NCBI GenBank assembly: GCA_016288315.1
Contig: JAEEYU010000055.1
Span: 90,417-154,416, forward strand
Origin: Clostridiaceae bacterium
GTDB taxonomy: Bacteria > Bacillota > Clostridia > Oscillospirales > Acutalibacteraceae
Reading direction: 5' to 3'
Length of the DNA: 64,000 bases
Shown here: positions 1 to 9,415 of the stretch, one piece after another
Layout of the letters: every line of letters begins with the position of its first letter
Position numbering within the stretch: position 1 is the first letter of the stretch
Translations under genes and position numbers: made by a program
Notes under the pieces: model-generated
What the model was told of the DNA's origin: nothing
The model's database searches: none
The model's input: only the letters and a program-made list of their open reading frames with translations

Positions 1-1664
1 TTTGCAATAACCGCTTTGATTCCGAGATAAAGAGGAACAAGAGCGGCGTGTTCTCTTGACGAGCCCTGACCGTAATTTGTTCCGCCGATAATGAAACCTT
101 TGCCTTCTTTTTTGCAGTTTTCGGCAAAGTTCTCATCGCACTGTCTGAAACAGAAATTTGAAAGGTATGGGATGTTTGAACGGTAAGGCAGTATTTTTGC
201 GCCTGCCGGCATTATGTGGTCGGTTGTGATATTGTCGCCGACTTTGAGTATGGCTTTTGCCTCAATGCTATCGGGCAGAGGAACGCTCACGGGGAAGGGT
301 TTGATATTCGGACCGTATTTTATTTCGACACCGGCCGCATCTTCTTTGCTTGCCGGTTTTTCAATAAGATTGTCATTGATAATAAATGAATCAGGCATCT
401 TTATTTCCGGCATTTCGCCGAGTGTTCTCGGGTCGGTGAGACATCCCGCTATAGCGGATGCTGCCGCAGTTTCGGGGCTTACAAGATAAATCCCTGCGTC
501 TGCTGTTCCGGAACGGCCTTCAAAATTACGGTTGAATGTTCGTAATGAAACGCCTTTGGACTGCGGTGACTGACCCATTCCTATGCAGGGACCGCAGGCG
601 CATTCAAGTAATCTTGCACCGGCGCCGAGGATATCCGAAAGCGCTCCGCTGAGTGAGAGCATGTTGAGAACCTGCATTGAACCTGGACTTATTGTCAGAC
701 TGACATTAGGAGCAATCTTTTTGCCCTTGAGAATTGCCGCAACTTTAAGCATATCATAAAGTGATGAGTTTGTGCAGGAGCCGATACATACCTGACTGAT
801 TTCGATATTACCGATTTCTTCAACAGTTTTGACATTGTCGGGCATATGAGGCATTGCCGCAAGGGGAGTAAGCTCGCTGAGATTAATCTCGATTATTTCA
901 TCATATACGGCATCCGCATCGGATGAAAGCTCAACCCAGTCATTTTCTCTGCCCTGAGCCGCCATAAACTTCTTCGTTATTTCATCTGACGGGAAAATTG
1001 ATGTTGTGGCACCGAGCTCGGCTCCCATATTGGTAATGGTTGCTCTTTCGGGAACAGAGAGCGTTTTTATGCCTTCGCCGCCGTATTCAATTATTTTGCC
1101 TACGCCGCCCTTGACAGACATTATTCTGAGAACTTCAAGGATAATATCTTTTGCGCTGACAAACGGCCTGAGGGCTCCGCTTAGTCTGACAAGTGTCATT
1201 TTCGGCATTGTTGTGAAATATTCGCCGCCGCCCATGGCAACTGCAACATCAAGACCGCCTGCGCCGATTGCTATCATTCCGAGACCGCCGCCGGTCGGGG
1301 TGTGACTGTCGGAACCTATCAGCGTTTTGCCCGGAATGCCGAAGCGTTCGAGATGAATCTGGTGGCAGATTCCGTTGCCGGGTTTGGAAAAAAGCAATCC
1401 TCTTTTTTTGGCACAGCTTTGTATAAAACGGTGGTCGTCAGCATTTTCAAAACCGGTCTGGAGAGTGTTGTGGTCAATATAAGCTACCGAGAGTTCTGTT
1501 TTGACCGAATCAATTCCCATTGCCTCAAACTCAAGATAAGCCATGGTGCCTGTTGCATCCTGGGTAAGAGTCTGATCAATGCGAAGTCCGATTTCCGTTC
1601 CCGGAATCATTTCGCCGCTGACAAGATGATTCTTAATGATTTTCTGAGCAATAGTAAGACCCAT
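1..1664 (-). CDS. acn: aconitate hydratase (C-terminus runs off the left edge of the window)
   Basis: Manual reverse translation gives MGLTIAQKIIKNHLVSGEMIPGTEIGLRIDQTLTQDATGTMAYLEFEAMGID...IGSDSHTPTGGGLGMIAIGAGG...CIGSCTNSS...CACGPCIGMG, with aconitase-type Cys motifs. SD TTTTGGAGGT upstream of the ATG at 1664. Confidence 0.93.
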   Translation of the reverse strand, partial: MGLTIAQKIIKNHLVSGEMIPGTEIGLRIDQTLTQDATGTMAYLEFEAMGIDSVKTELSVAYIDHNTLQTGFENADDHRFIQSCAKKRGLLFSKPGNGICHQIHLERFGIPGKTLIGSDSHTPTGGGLGMIAIGAGGLDVAVAMGGGEYFTTMPKMTLVRLSGALRPFVSAKDIILEVLRIMSVKGGVGKIIEYGGEGIKTLSVPERATITNMGAELGATTSIFPSDEITKKFMAAQGRENDWVELSSDADAVYDEIIEINLSELTPLAAMPHMPDNVKTVEEIGNIEISQVCIGSCTNSSLYDMLKVAAILKGKKIAPNVSLTISPGSMQVLNMLSLSGALSDILGAGARLLECACGPCIGMGQSPQSKGVSLRTFNRNFEGRSGTADAGIYLVSPETAAASAIAGCLTDPRTLGEMPEIKMPDSFIINDNLIEKPASKEDAAGVEIKYGPNIKPFPVSVPLPDSIEAKAILKVGDNITTDHIMPAGAKILPYRSNIPYLSNFCFRQCDENFAENCKKEGKGFIIGGTNYGQGSSREHAALVPLYLGIKAVIA

Positions 1665-1695
1665 TTGTTTACCTCCAAAAATATATAACATATTT

Positions 1696-1724
1696 ATTTT
1701 ATATTTATGATTTTTCATTGTCAA
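1696..1724 (-). promoter_or_regulatory. sigma-A-like promoter for the aconitase gene
   Basis: On the minus strand: TTGACA - 17 nt - TAAAAT. Confidence 0.7.
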
Positions 1725-1904
1725 GAAAAACGGTATATATTGCGAAAAATATTTTTTATAATACAAAATATTGTGCCGAAACTATTGAAATATAATGTTT
1801 TTAATGATATTATAATAATGTTTTATTATATTTTGAGAAACATACTGATTTTGATACATTTGATGATTTAGAATTAATCAATAATTGTTAAGGGGAACAA
1901 AAAA

Positions 1905-4652
1905 ATGGCTAATAACACGAAAAATGCAGGCACATCCAAACAGCCTGCAAAGAAAAAAACGCCGACGGTGCCTGATATAGGCAAAAAGCCCGCTCCGGCA
2001 AAAAACTCAAAAATAACCAATACAAATAAGCAAAAACAATCTCAAAAAAACAATAATGAAAATGATTATTCAACCAAGAGACAGAGAATTGCAATAATAT
2101 TTGCCGCTGTTTCCGCCGTGCTTTTTGCTGTTGCGCTTATTTCCGGCGAGAGCGCCTGGCTTGCAATGCATAACTTCAGCTTCCGTGTTTTCGGGATGTG
2201 TATGTATGTGATTCCCGTTGTTTTTCTGTATCTTGCATTTGTATATGCAAAAAACAAAAGTATCGGCTCTGCTGCACTGAATCTTTCGGGCGGCGGTCTG
2301 TTCGCCGTAATCGCCTGTATGCTTATCCATATCATTTCAAAACTCGGCGCTATTACCGATACAGGTGAAAAATATCTTTCATCTTTTCCTGTTTCCGAGC
2401 AGATTAAAGAGGTCTGGAACAGCGTTACACCCAACAAAACAGGCGGAGTTACCGGTGCCGCTCTCGGCGGCGGTATGGCTCATTTCCTCGGTCAGACCGG
2501 TTCAACAATTCTGCTTGTTATTTTACTGGTTGTTATTGTTATGTTCGTCAGCAATTTAACGCTCGGAGGAGTTTTTAAAACAATATCAAAACCGGTTAAA
2601 AAGGCCGGCGAAATCGCAAGTGAAAAAATAGAACAGAGAGCCGAAACAAGAGAGAGCAAAAAATTCAACCCTCCCGAAACAAATAAAAAAGCAGATAAAG
2701 AAAGTGCTGCTGATAAAAAACAAAAGGAAGAGAAAAAATCATCTTTTACCGATTCATATATTACTGACGAATCAACATTTAAAATCAGAGAGAAAAACGA
2801 AAAAACAAATGAATTCGGTGCTGATATTCCCGTTATGGGTATTCCCGCTGTCGCTGTTGCGACTCCCTCTGTTTCTCCCGTAAAAAAGAAAAAGAGTCAA
2901 TTTGCAGCAGAAAAACCGGCTTCCGAAACGAAAGAACAACACCCTTCAACTAAATATATTTACCCACCGATTGACTGTCTTCAGGTTCGCTCAAACAGCG
3001 GAGCACTTGACAGCAGTGATGAGATGAATTATGTTGCACAAAAGCTGATTGACACACTCGACAGCTTCGGCGTCGGCGCTCAGATTGTAGGCATCTGCAG
3101 AGGCCCTTCCGTTACCAGATATGAGATTGAACCGGATGTAGGCATTAAAATCAGCAAGGTTACCAGACTTGCCGATGATATTGCATTAAGACTTGCTGCA
3201 ACCGGTGTTCGTATTGCCGCCATACCAAACAAAACCGCAATCGGAATTGAAGTGCCCAACAGGTCCCGACAGACTGTAGGCATGCGTGAGTGTATTGATT
3301 CAGATGATTTCCGCCGTTCCAAAAACAAGCTCAATGTTGCCCTCGGCATGGATATTGCGGGCAATACCGTCTTCTGTGATATTTCTAAAATGCCGCATAT
3401 GCTTATTGCAGGCACTACCGGTTCAGGTAAATCCGTTTGTCTGAACACAATGATTATCAGCATTTTGTATAATTCATCACCCGATGAAGTCAAAATGGTT
3501 ATGATAGACCCGAAACAGGTCGAGTTCAAGATTTACAACGGTATTCCTCACCTTGAGGTTCCCGTTGTTTCAAATCCGCGAAAAGCGGCAGGCGCTCTCG
3601 GCTGGGCCGTAAAAGAAATGGAAAGCAGATATCAGAAGTTTTCCGAGAACAATGTTCGTGACATCAAAGGCTATAACGAACTTGCCGATAAAAAAGACGG
3701 CATGGTAAAAATGCATCAGGTTGTCATTTTTATTGATGAGCTTGCAGACCTTATGATGGTTGCCCCGACGGAGGTTGAAGATTCTATCTGCCGTCTTGCG
3801 CAGATGGCACGTGCCGCAGGTATGCACCTTGTTATTGCAACGCAGAGACCGTCAACCAATGTCATTACAGGCGTTATCAAGGCAAACATCCCTTCGAGAA
3901 TTGCCCTTTCGGTTTCATCGGGCATTGATTCGAGAGTTATTCTGGACACTTCCGGTGCCGAAAAGCTTCTCGGCAACGGCGATATGCTCTTTATGCCTGT
4001 CGGTGAATCAAAGGCAAAAAGACTTCAGGGCTGTTTTATTTCCGATTCTGAGGTTGAATCTGTTGTTGAATTTATTAAACAGAATTCCCAGGCGGAATAC
4101 AACGACGATGTAATTCAGCAGATTGACAGTATTGCAGCCGCAAGTGAAGCCGGCAAAAAGAAGGGTTCTTCCGTTACGCTTGAAACGGAAGACGACGGCA
4201 ACGGACCGAGCGATGATGTTATTAAAGCTCTTGAAGCATTGATTAAAGCAGGCAAAGCGTCAACCACATTCTTACAGAATAAGCTCGGCTGGGGTTATCC
4301 CAAAGCCGCCCGTATAATGAACGAGCTTGAAGAATGCGGCTATATAGCGCCCAAAGAAGGCAATAAAGAACGCCGTGTTCTCATAACCTTACAGCAGTTG
4401 TATGAAATGAGCTCTTCAAATGAAGGCATCCACGCTCCAGTTGACTCGAGTATTTTAGAAGAAGAATTCGAAGAGATTGACGGTTTTGAATCTTCTGATG
4501 AACTTGATGCCGATGAAAATGATGATGAAGAAGAAGCTGTTTTTGAAGATTACGACAGTCTTCTCGGCTATGATGAAGAAGAGTCTTCATCAGATGAAAA
4601 TCAGGATGAAATAGATTTTGATTTTATTCCTTTTGATGACAGTGAGGATTGA
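1905..4652 (+). CDS. ftsK: DNA translocase FtsK/SpoIIIE, with acidic C-terminal extension
   Basis: N-terminal TM helices, Walker [21 protein letters not shown], gamma-like winged helix ([29 protein letters not shown]). Confidence 0.96.
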   Translation: MANNTKNAGTSKQPAKKKTPTVPDIGKKPAPAKNSKITNTNKQKQSQKNNNENDYSTKRQRIAIIFAAVSAVLFAVALISGESAWLAMHNFSFRVFGMCMYVIPVVFLYLAFVYAKNKSIGSAALNLSGGGLFAVIACMLIHIISKLGAITDTGEKYLSSFPVSEQIKEVWNSVTPNKTGGVTGAALGGGMAHFLGQTGSTILLVILLVVIVMFVSNLTLGGVFKTISKPVKKAGEIASEKIEQRAETRESKKFNPPETNKKADKESAADKKQKEEKKSSFTDSYITDESTFKIREKNEKTNEFGADIPVMGIPAVAVATPSVSPVKKKKSQFAAEKPASETKEQHPSTKYIYPPIDCLQVRSNSGALDSSDEMNYVAQKLIDTLDSFGVGAQIVGICRGPSVTRYEIEPDVGIKISKVTRLADDIALRLAATGVRIAAIPNKTAIGIEVPNRSRQTVGMRECIDSDDFRRSKNKLNVALGMDIAGNTVFCDISKMPHMLIAGTTGSGKSVCLNTMIISILYNSSPDEVKMVMIDPKQVEFKIYNGIPHLEVPVVSNPRKAAGALGWAVKEMESRYQKFSENNVRDIKGYNELADKKDGMVKMHQVVIFIDELADLMMVAPTEVEDSICRLAQMARAAGMHLVIATQRPSTNVITGVIKANIPSRIALSVSSGIDSRVILDTSGAEKLLGNGDMLFMPVGESKAKRLQGCFISDSEVESVVEFIKQNSQAEYNDDVIQQIDSIAAASEAGKKKGSSVTLETEDDGNGPSDDVIKALEALIKAGKASTTFLQNKLGWGYPKAARIMNELEECGYIAPKEGNKERRVLITLQQLYEMSSSNEGIHAPVDSSILEEEFEEIDGFESSDELDADENDDEEEAVFEDYDSLLGYDEEESSSDENQDEIDFDFIPFDDSED

Positions 4653-6532
4653 TTATGCCCTTTCTTCCCGTTACAAAAGAAGAATGTGATGCACTCGGCT
4701 GGGATCAGCCTGATTTTGTCTATGTATGCGGAGACGCTTATGTAGATCATCCTTCGTTCGGCGCGGCGATAATCACAAGAGTTCTCGAAAATGCCGGTTA
4801 TAAAATTGCTTTTCTTGCTCAACCTGACTGGCATTCAAAAAATGACTTTATGAAGTTCGGCAGACCGAAGCTCGGATTTTTTGTCAGCAGCGGAAATATT
4901 GACTCAATGGTTGCTCACTATACCGTTGCAAAGAAAAAACGCAGTGAAGATTTGTATTCCCCCGGCGGCAAAACAGGTTTTCGTCCCGACAGAGCGGTTA
5001 CTGTTTATTGCAACCGCATTCGAGAAGCATTCGGTTCGGTGCCGATAATTATAGGCGGGCTTGAAGCATCTCTGAGAAGATTCGCTCATTATGATTACTG
5101 GGATGACAAAGTCCGTCGCTCTGTATTATTTGATTCAAGTGCCGATGTTATTTCATACGGTATGGGCGAGCGCTCGGTTGTTGAGCTTGCGGATGCTCTG
5201 TCAAAAGGTTTGTTTCGCGAATCGCTCGGCGATATACGCGGAATATGCTATGCGGTTGATGTCAGAGATACTCCGTTCGGTGCAAAGGAGTGCCCGTCGT
5301 TTGAAAATGTCAGCACAAACGCAAAAGAATATGCTTCAGCCTGCAGGATTCAGATGGATGAGCAGGATTTTTTCAGAGGCAAAACGGTTATTCAGCGACA
5401 CGGAGGTAAAATGCTTGTGCAGAACCCTCCGGCACTGCCGCTTGAGCAGGATTCGCTGGATAAAGTTTATGCTCTGCCTTATATGAGAAATTATCATCCG
5501 ATGTATGAAAAATACGGCGGAGTTCCCGCCATAAAAGAGGTTAAATTCTCCGTCACACATAACAGAGGTTGCTTCGGGGCGTGCAATTTCTGCTCAATTG
5601 CTTTTCACCAGGGCAGATTTATTATAACGCGAAGCAAGGAATCCGTAATTGAAGAAGTAAAACTGCTGACTGCTCAGCCCGATTTCAAGGGATATATTCA
5701 TGATGTCGGCGGTCCTACTGCAAATTTCAGACATCCGTCTTGCGAAGGTCAGCAGGAGAGGGGACTTTGCAAAGGCAAAAAGTGTCTTGCGCCTGTTCCC
5801 TGTAAAAATTTAAATGCAGATGAGAGCGAATATCTGGACCTGCTGCGTTCTGTTCGCAGCATCCCGAAAGTCAAAAAAGTCTTTGTTCGTTCAGGCATCC
5901 GATTTGATTATGTTATGCAGGATAAATCTGATGATTTTATGCGTGAACTTGTTGCGTATCACGTCAGCGGTCAGCTTAAGGTAGCGCCTGAACATTGTTC
6001 AGATGCTGTTCTTGACAAGATGGGGAAGCCCCATATCGAACAATTCATTGCTTTTAAAAAGAAGTTTTTTGAATTAAGCAAAAAAGAGAAAAAAGAACAG
6101 TATCTTGTGCCGTATCTGATGTCCTCACACCCCGGCAGCACTTTGAAAAATGCTGTTGAACTCGCTCTTTTTCTTAAAAAAGAGAATCTGAGACCGGAAC
6201 AGGTTCAGGATTTTTACCCTACACCGGGGACTGTTTCCACAGCGATGTATTATACAGGTCTTGACCCATATACTCTCGAAAAAGTCTATGTTTCCAAAGA
6301 TCCTCACGAAAAGGCTCTTCAAAGAGCGCTTCTTCAATATTATAACCCCAAAAACCGTTCTCTGGTTGAAGAAGCATTACGAAAAGCGGGCAGACAGGAT
6401 TTAATAGGCAATTCAGAAAAATGTCTTATTAAACCTTTGTTATCAAATAAAACCGCATTCAAATCAAACGCGAAAAACATAAAAAGCGGAAAGGGAAAGC
6501 AAAATGCAGTCAAAGCAAAAAGGAAAGGGTAA
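4649..6532 (+). CDS. YgiQ family radical SAM protein
   Basis: [19 protein letters not shown]-terminus and [13 protein letters not shown] radical SAM motif. Overlaps the ftsK stop by 4 nt. Confidence 0.93.
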   Translation: MIMPFLPVTKEECDALGWDQPDFVYVCGDAYVDHPSFGAAIITRVLENAGYKIAFLAQPDWHSKNDFMKFGRPKLGFFVSSGNIDSMVAHYTVAKKKRSEDLYSPGGKTGFRPDRAVTVYCNRIREAFGSVPIIIGGLEASLRRFAHYDYWDDKVRRSVLFDSSADVISYGMGERSVVELADALSKGLFRESLGDIRGICYAVDVRDTPFGAKECPSFENVSTNAKEYASACRIQMDEQDFFRGKTVIQRHGGKMLVQNPPALPLEQDSLDKVYALPYMRNYHPMYEKYGGVPAIKEVKFSVTHNRGCFGACNFCSIAFHQGRFIITRSKESVIEEVKLLTAQPDFKGYIHDVGGPTANFRHPSCEGQQERGLCKGKKCLAPVPCKNLNADESEYLDLLRSVRSIPKVKKVFVRSGIRFDYVMQDKSDDFMRELVAYHVSGQLKVAPEHCSDAVLDKMGKPHIEQFIAFKKKFFELSKKEKKEQYLVPYLMSSHPGSTLKNAVELALFLKKENLRPEQVQDFYPTPGTVSTAMYYTGLDPYTLEKVYVSKDPHEKALQRALLQYYNPKNRSLVEEALRKAGRQDLIGNSEKCLIKPLLSNKTAFKSNAKNIKSGKGKQNAVKAKRKG

Positions 6533-7460
6533 AAAAGCTTTAATATTTGCCGTTTGCTTTTTTCTTGTTTTATCCGCCGCAATTATCTTTAAAGTTTTCG
6601 GGCCCGATATTTCCGAAATTGATGAGTATGTTTCATCAGCTTATCTCAATGCCCAGTATTCACTGGGCTTAATTAATGATTACGGTCGTAATGATATTGC
6701 GGTGCATTATCTTTATGTCGGTCAGGGCGATTGCGAGCTGGTTGTTTGTGAAGGTCAGGCAATGCTTATTGATGCAGGTGAAAGCGGTAATGAAAAGAAG
6801 GTAATTGATTACATTCACAACTGCGGAATAACAACTCTTGCTTATGTTGTTGCAACACACCCTCACTCTGACCATATCGGTGCCATGCCTTATGTAATCG
6901 ATTCATTTAACGTGAAAAATATTGTTATGACTGCATTGCCCGAAGAACTTGAACCGGATTATTATTGTTACAGCCAACTGCAATACTACATTTCAGAAAG
7001 TAAAATAAACGTAATAACCGCAAGAGCGGGTATTAAATTCCGGCTCGGCGGCGCTGATGTAACTGTTGTTGCTCCCGTAAATTACGGAAGCGACCTTAAC
7101 AACAATTCGATTGTTCTCAGGGTGGATTATAAAGGCGGTTCATATATTTTTCAGGCAGATGCCGAATTTGAAGAAGAAGATTCCATACTTAATTCCGGAA
7201 TTGATATTGATTGCGATGTTATTAAAATCGGTCATCACGGCAGCGATTCATCTTCGAATGAAAAGTATCTTAAAACCGTTTCACCTGAAATTGCCGTTAT
7301 CAGTTGCGGTAAAGATAATGATTACGGTCACCCGCACGATAAAACAACGGCAAGAATTAAAAAATATACAAAAAATATCTACAGAACCGACTTGCTCTCT
7401 GATATAGTCGTCGCCTATGACGGCGAAAAGTATAAAGTATATTTTGACAAAGAAAGTTAA
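6504..7460 (+). CDS. MBL-fold metallohydrolase, ComEC/Rec2-like standalone domain
   Basis: [21 protein letters not shown] and [11 protein letters not shown] motifs; one N-terminal TM helix. Confidence 0.88.
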   Translation: MQSKQKGKGKKALIFAVCFFLVLSAAIIFKVFGPDISEIDEYVSSAYLNAQYSLGLINDYGRNDIAVHYLYVGQGDCELVVCEGQAMLIDAGESGNEKKVIDYIHNCGITTLAYVVATHPHSDHIGAMPYVIDSFNVKNIVMTALPEELEPDYYCYSQLQYYISESKINVITARAGIKFRLGGADVTVVAPVNYGSDLNNNSIVLRVDYKGGSYIFQADAEFEEEDSILNSGIDIDCDVIKIGHHGSDSSSNEKYLKTVSPEIAVISCGKDNDYGHPHDKTTARIKKYTKNIYRTDLLSDIVVAYDGEKYKVYFDKES

Positions 7461-7478
7461 AGTCCTTTAAATTATCAC

Positions 7479-7507
7479 TTGATTTATATTTATATATATA
7501 TTATAAT
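7479..7507 (+). promoter_or_regulatory. sigma-A-like promoter for miaB
   Basis: TTGATT - 17 nt - TATAAT, upstream of SD TTGGAGTG and the TTG start at 7538. Confidence 0.7.
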
Positions 7508-7537
7508 ATATTGAATTATCATTTTGGAGTGAATTAT

Positions 7538-8953
7538 TTGTCTCAACCGATTGAAAAAGCAACGGGAATTGTTCCCGGAAAAGATATTGAAAAACAGCGC
7601 GAATATTCAACTCTTGTCGCAGAACTGGTTTCAATGAGATATTCTGAGAAACCGAAAGCTTTTGTTCATACATACGGTTGCCAGGGTAATGTTGCTGACG
7701 GCGAACGTATTGAAGGAATGCTTGTTTCAATGGGTTATGAACTTATTTCCGATGTTGATCAGGCTGATCTCATTTTATTCAATACCTGTGCAATTCGCGA
7801 ACACGCAGAAGACCGTCTATACGGTAATGTCGGCGCTTTAAAGGTTCTTAAAAAATCAAAACCCGGTCTTAAGATAGTCCTTTGCGGCTGTATGATGCAG
7901 CAGAAACATGCCGCCGAAAAAATCAAAAAAAGCTACCCGTTTGTTGATATTGTTTTCGGCACACACGCCTTATACAGATTTCCCGAAATGCTTTACATAA
8001 ATCTTTCTTCCGGCAAAAAAGTTTTTGACATAACCGATGAGCCCGGTAAAATTGCAGAAGATTTACCGATTCACCGCGACAGCAAGTTCAAGGCGTGGCT
8101 CCCCATAATGTATGGATGCAATAATTTTTGCTCATACTGCGTTGTTCCATATGTCCGCGGAAGAGAAAGAAGCAGAGCTCCGCAGGTTATCATTGATGAA
8201 ATGAAAGAGCTCGTAAAGCAGGGCTATAAAGATATTACACTTCTCGGTCAGAACGTTAATTCCTACGGCAAGGGCACCGATTATAATTTTTCAAGGTTGT
8301 TAAAAGAACTTAACAGCATTGAAGGCGATTTTCTTATCAGATTTATGACATCACATCCAAAGGACTGCACTTTTGAACTTCTTGATACAATGTCTCAATG
8401 CGATAAGGTTGCCGGGCACCTTCATCTTCCTTTTCAAAGCGGCAATAACAGAGTTCTCAAAGAGATGAATCGCGGCTATACACGTGAAAAATATCTTGAG
8501 CTTCTCGAATATGCCTACAAAGTTATGCCTGATTTGTCTGTTACCGCTGATGTTATAGTCGGATTCCCCGGCGAAACCTACGAGGAGTTTCTTGACACGG
8601 TCTCACTGGTCAGACAGGCAGGTTTTACTTCGATGTATACTTTTATCTATTCTTCAAGACCGGGCACAAAAGCGGCTGAAATGCCGGATCCCGTTTCGAG
8701 AGATGAAAAAGGCAAGTGGTTCAGCGAGCTTTTAAAAGTTCAGGAAGATGTCGCCGACAAAAGAACAAGCGCAATGGTCGGCAGGACATTTCGTGTTTTA
8801 TGCGAAAGTGTAAATAAAAACGGATTGATCGAAGGCAGAACACAGGGCAATATAATAATTGAATTCCCGGCGGATGAAAACCTGATAGGTTCGTTTGCAA
8901 ATGTAAAAGTTACGGAATCTTTAATCTGGATTCTCAAAGGTGAACTTCAATAA
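7538..8953 (+). CDS. miaB: tRNA-2-methylthio-N6-dimethylallyladenosine synthase MiaB
   Basis: TYGCQGNVADGERIEGML, CNNFCSYCVVPYVRGRERSR, TRAM-like C-terminus. Start moved to the TTG at 7538 (SD at 7524-7531), because the track start 7511 lies at the predicted transcription start. Confidence 0.95.
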   Translation: MSQPIEKATGIVPGKDIEKQREYSTLVAELVSMRYSEKPKAFVHTYGCQGNVADGERIEGMLVSMGYELISDVDQADLILFNTCAIREHAEDRLYGNVGALKVLKKSKPGLKIVLCGCMMQQKHAAEKIKKSYPFVDIVFGTHALYRFPEMLYINLSSGKKVFDITDEPGKIAEDLPIHRDSKFKAWLPIMYGCNNFCSYCVVPYVRGRERSRAPQVIIDEMKELVKQGYKDITLLGQNVNSYGKGTDYNFSRLLKELNSIEGDFLIRFMTSHPKDCTFELLDTMSQCDKVAGHLHLPFQSGNNRVLKEMNRGYTREKYLELLEYAYKVMPDLSVTADVIVGFPGETYEEFLDTVSLVRQAGFTSMYTFIYSSRPGTKAAEMPDPVSRDEKGKWFSELLKVQEDVADKRTSAMVGRTFRVLCESVNKNGLIEGRTQGNIIIEFPADENLIGSFANVKVTESLIWILKGELQ

Positions 8954-8968
8954 TTTAAGGAGATAAAT

Positions 8969-9376
8969 ATGGATTTAGTAGCAAAAACAAGAGAACTCGG
9001 CGCTTTACTTCAGCAGGACGAGCGTTATCTGAAATTAATGGAAGCTCAGAAAGCAAATGAAGCAGATGCATCACTCAATGAATTGATTTCAAAAATTCAG
9101 CTTATCCAGATGTCGTTCCAGCACGAGGCGGCAAAGGAAGATAAAGATGAAGCCAAGCTTCAGGAATATGACAGAGAGTTCGGTCAGCTCTACGCACAGG
9201 TTATGGAAAATGAAAATATGAAAGCGTATGAAGCTGCAAGACAGGAAATTGACACACTTATGAATTATCTTACGGGTATTCTCGGTATGTGCCTTCAGGG
9301 CGCAGACCCTGCAACCTGTGAGCCTCCTCAGGGCGGATGCTCAGGTGACTGTTCAAGCTGCGGCGGCTGCAACTGA
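8969..9376 (+). CDS. YlbF/YmcA (Ric) family protein with Cys-rich C-terminus
   Basis: YlbF/YmcA-like helical sequence ending CLQGADPATCEPPQGGCSGDCSSCGGCN; lies between miaB and mutS. Confidence 0.85.
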   Translation: MDLVAKTRELGALLQQDERYLKLMEAQKANEADASLNELISKIQLIQMSFQHEAAKEDKDEAKLQEYDREFGQLYAQVMENENMKAYEAARQEIDTLMNYLTGILGMCLQGADPATCEPPQGGCSGDCSSCGGCN

Positions 9377-9415
9377 TTACGATTTAATTATTATTTGAAA
9401 GGTTCGGATTCTTAA

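Noticed and set aside
214-1688. Three plus-strand ORFs (214..489, 1006..1305, 1302..1688)
   Set aside because: All are antisense to the aconitase gene, which was omitted from the track only because it runs off the window edge.
4381-4590. Minus-strand His/Leu-rich ORF
   Set aside because: Shadow ORF opposite the acidic FtsK tail.
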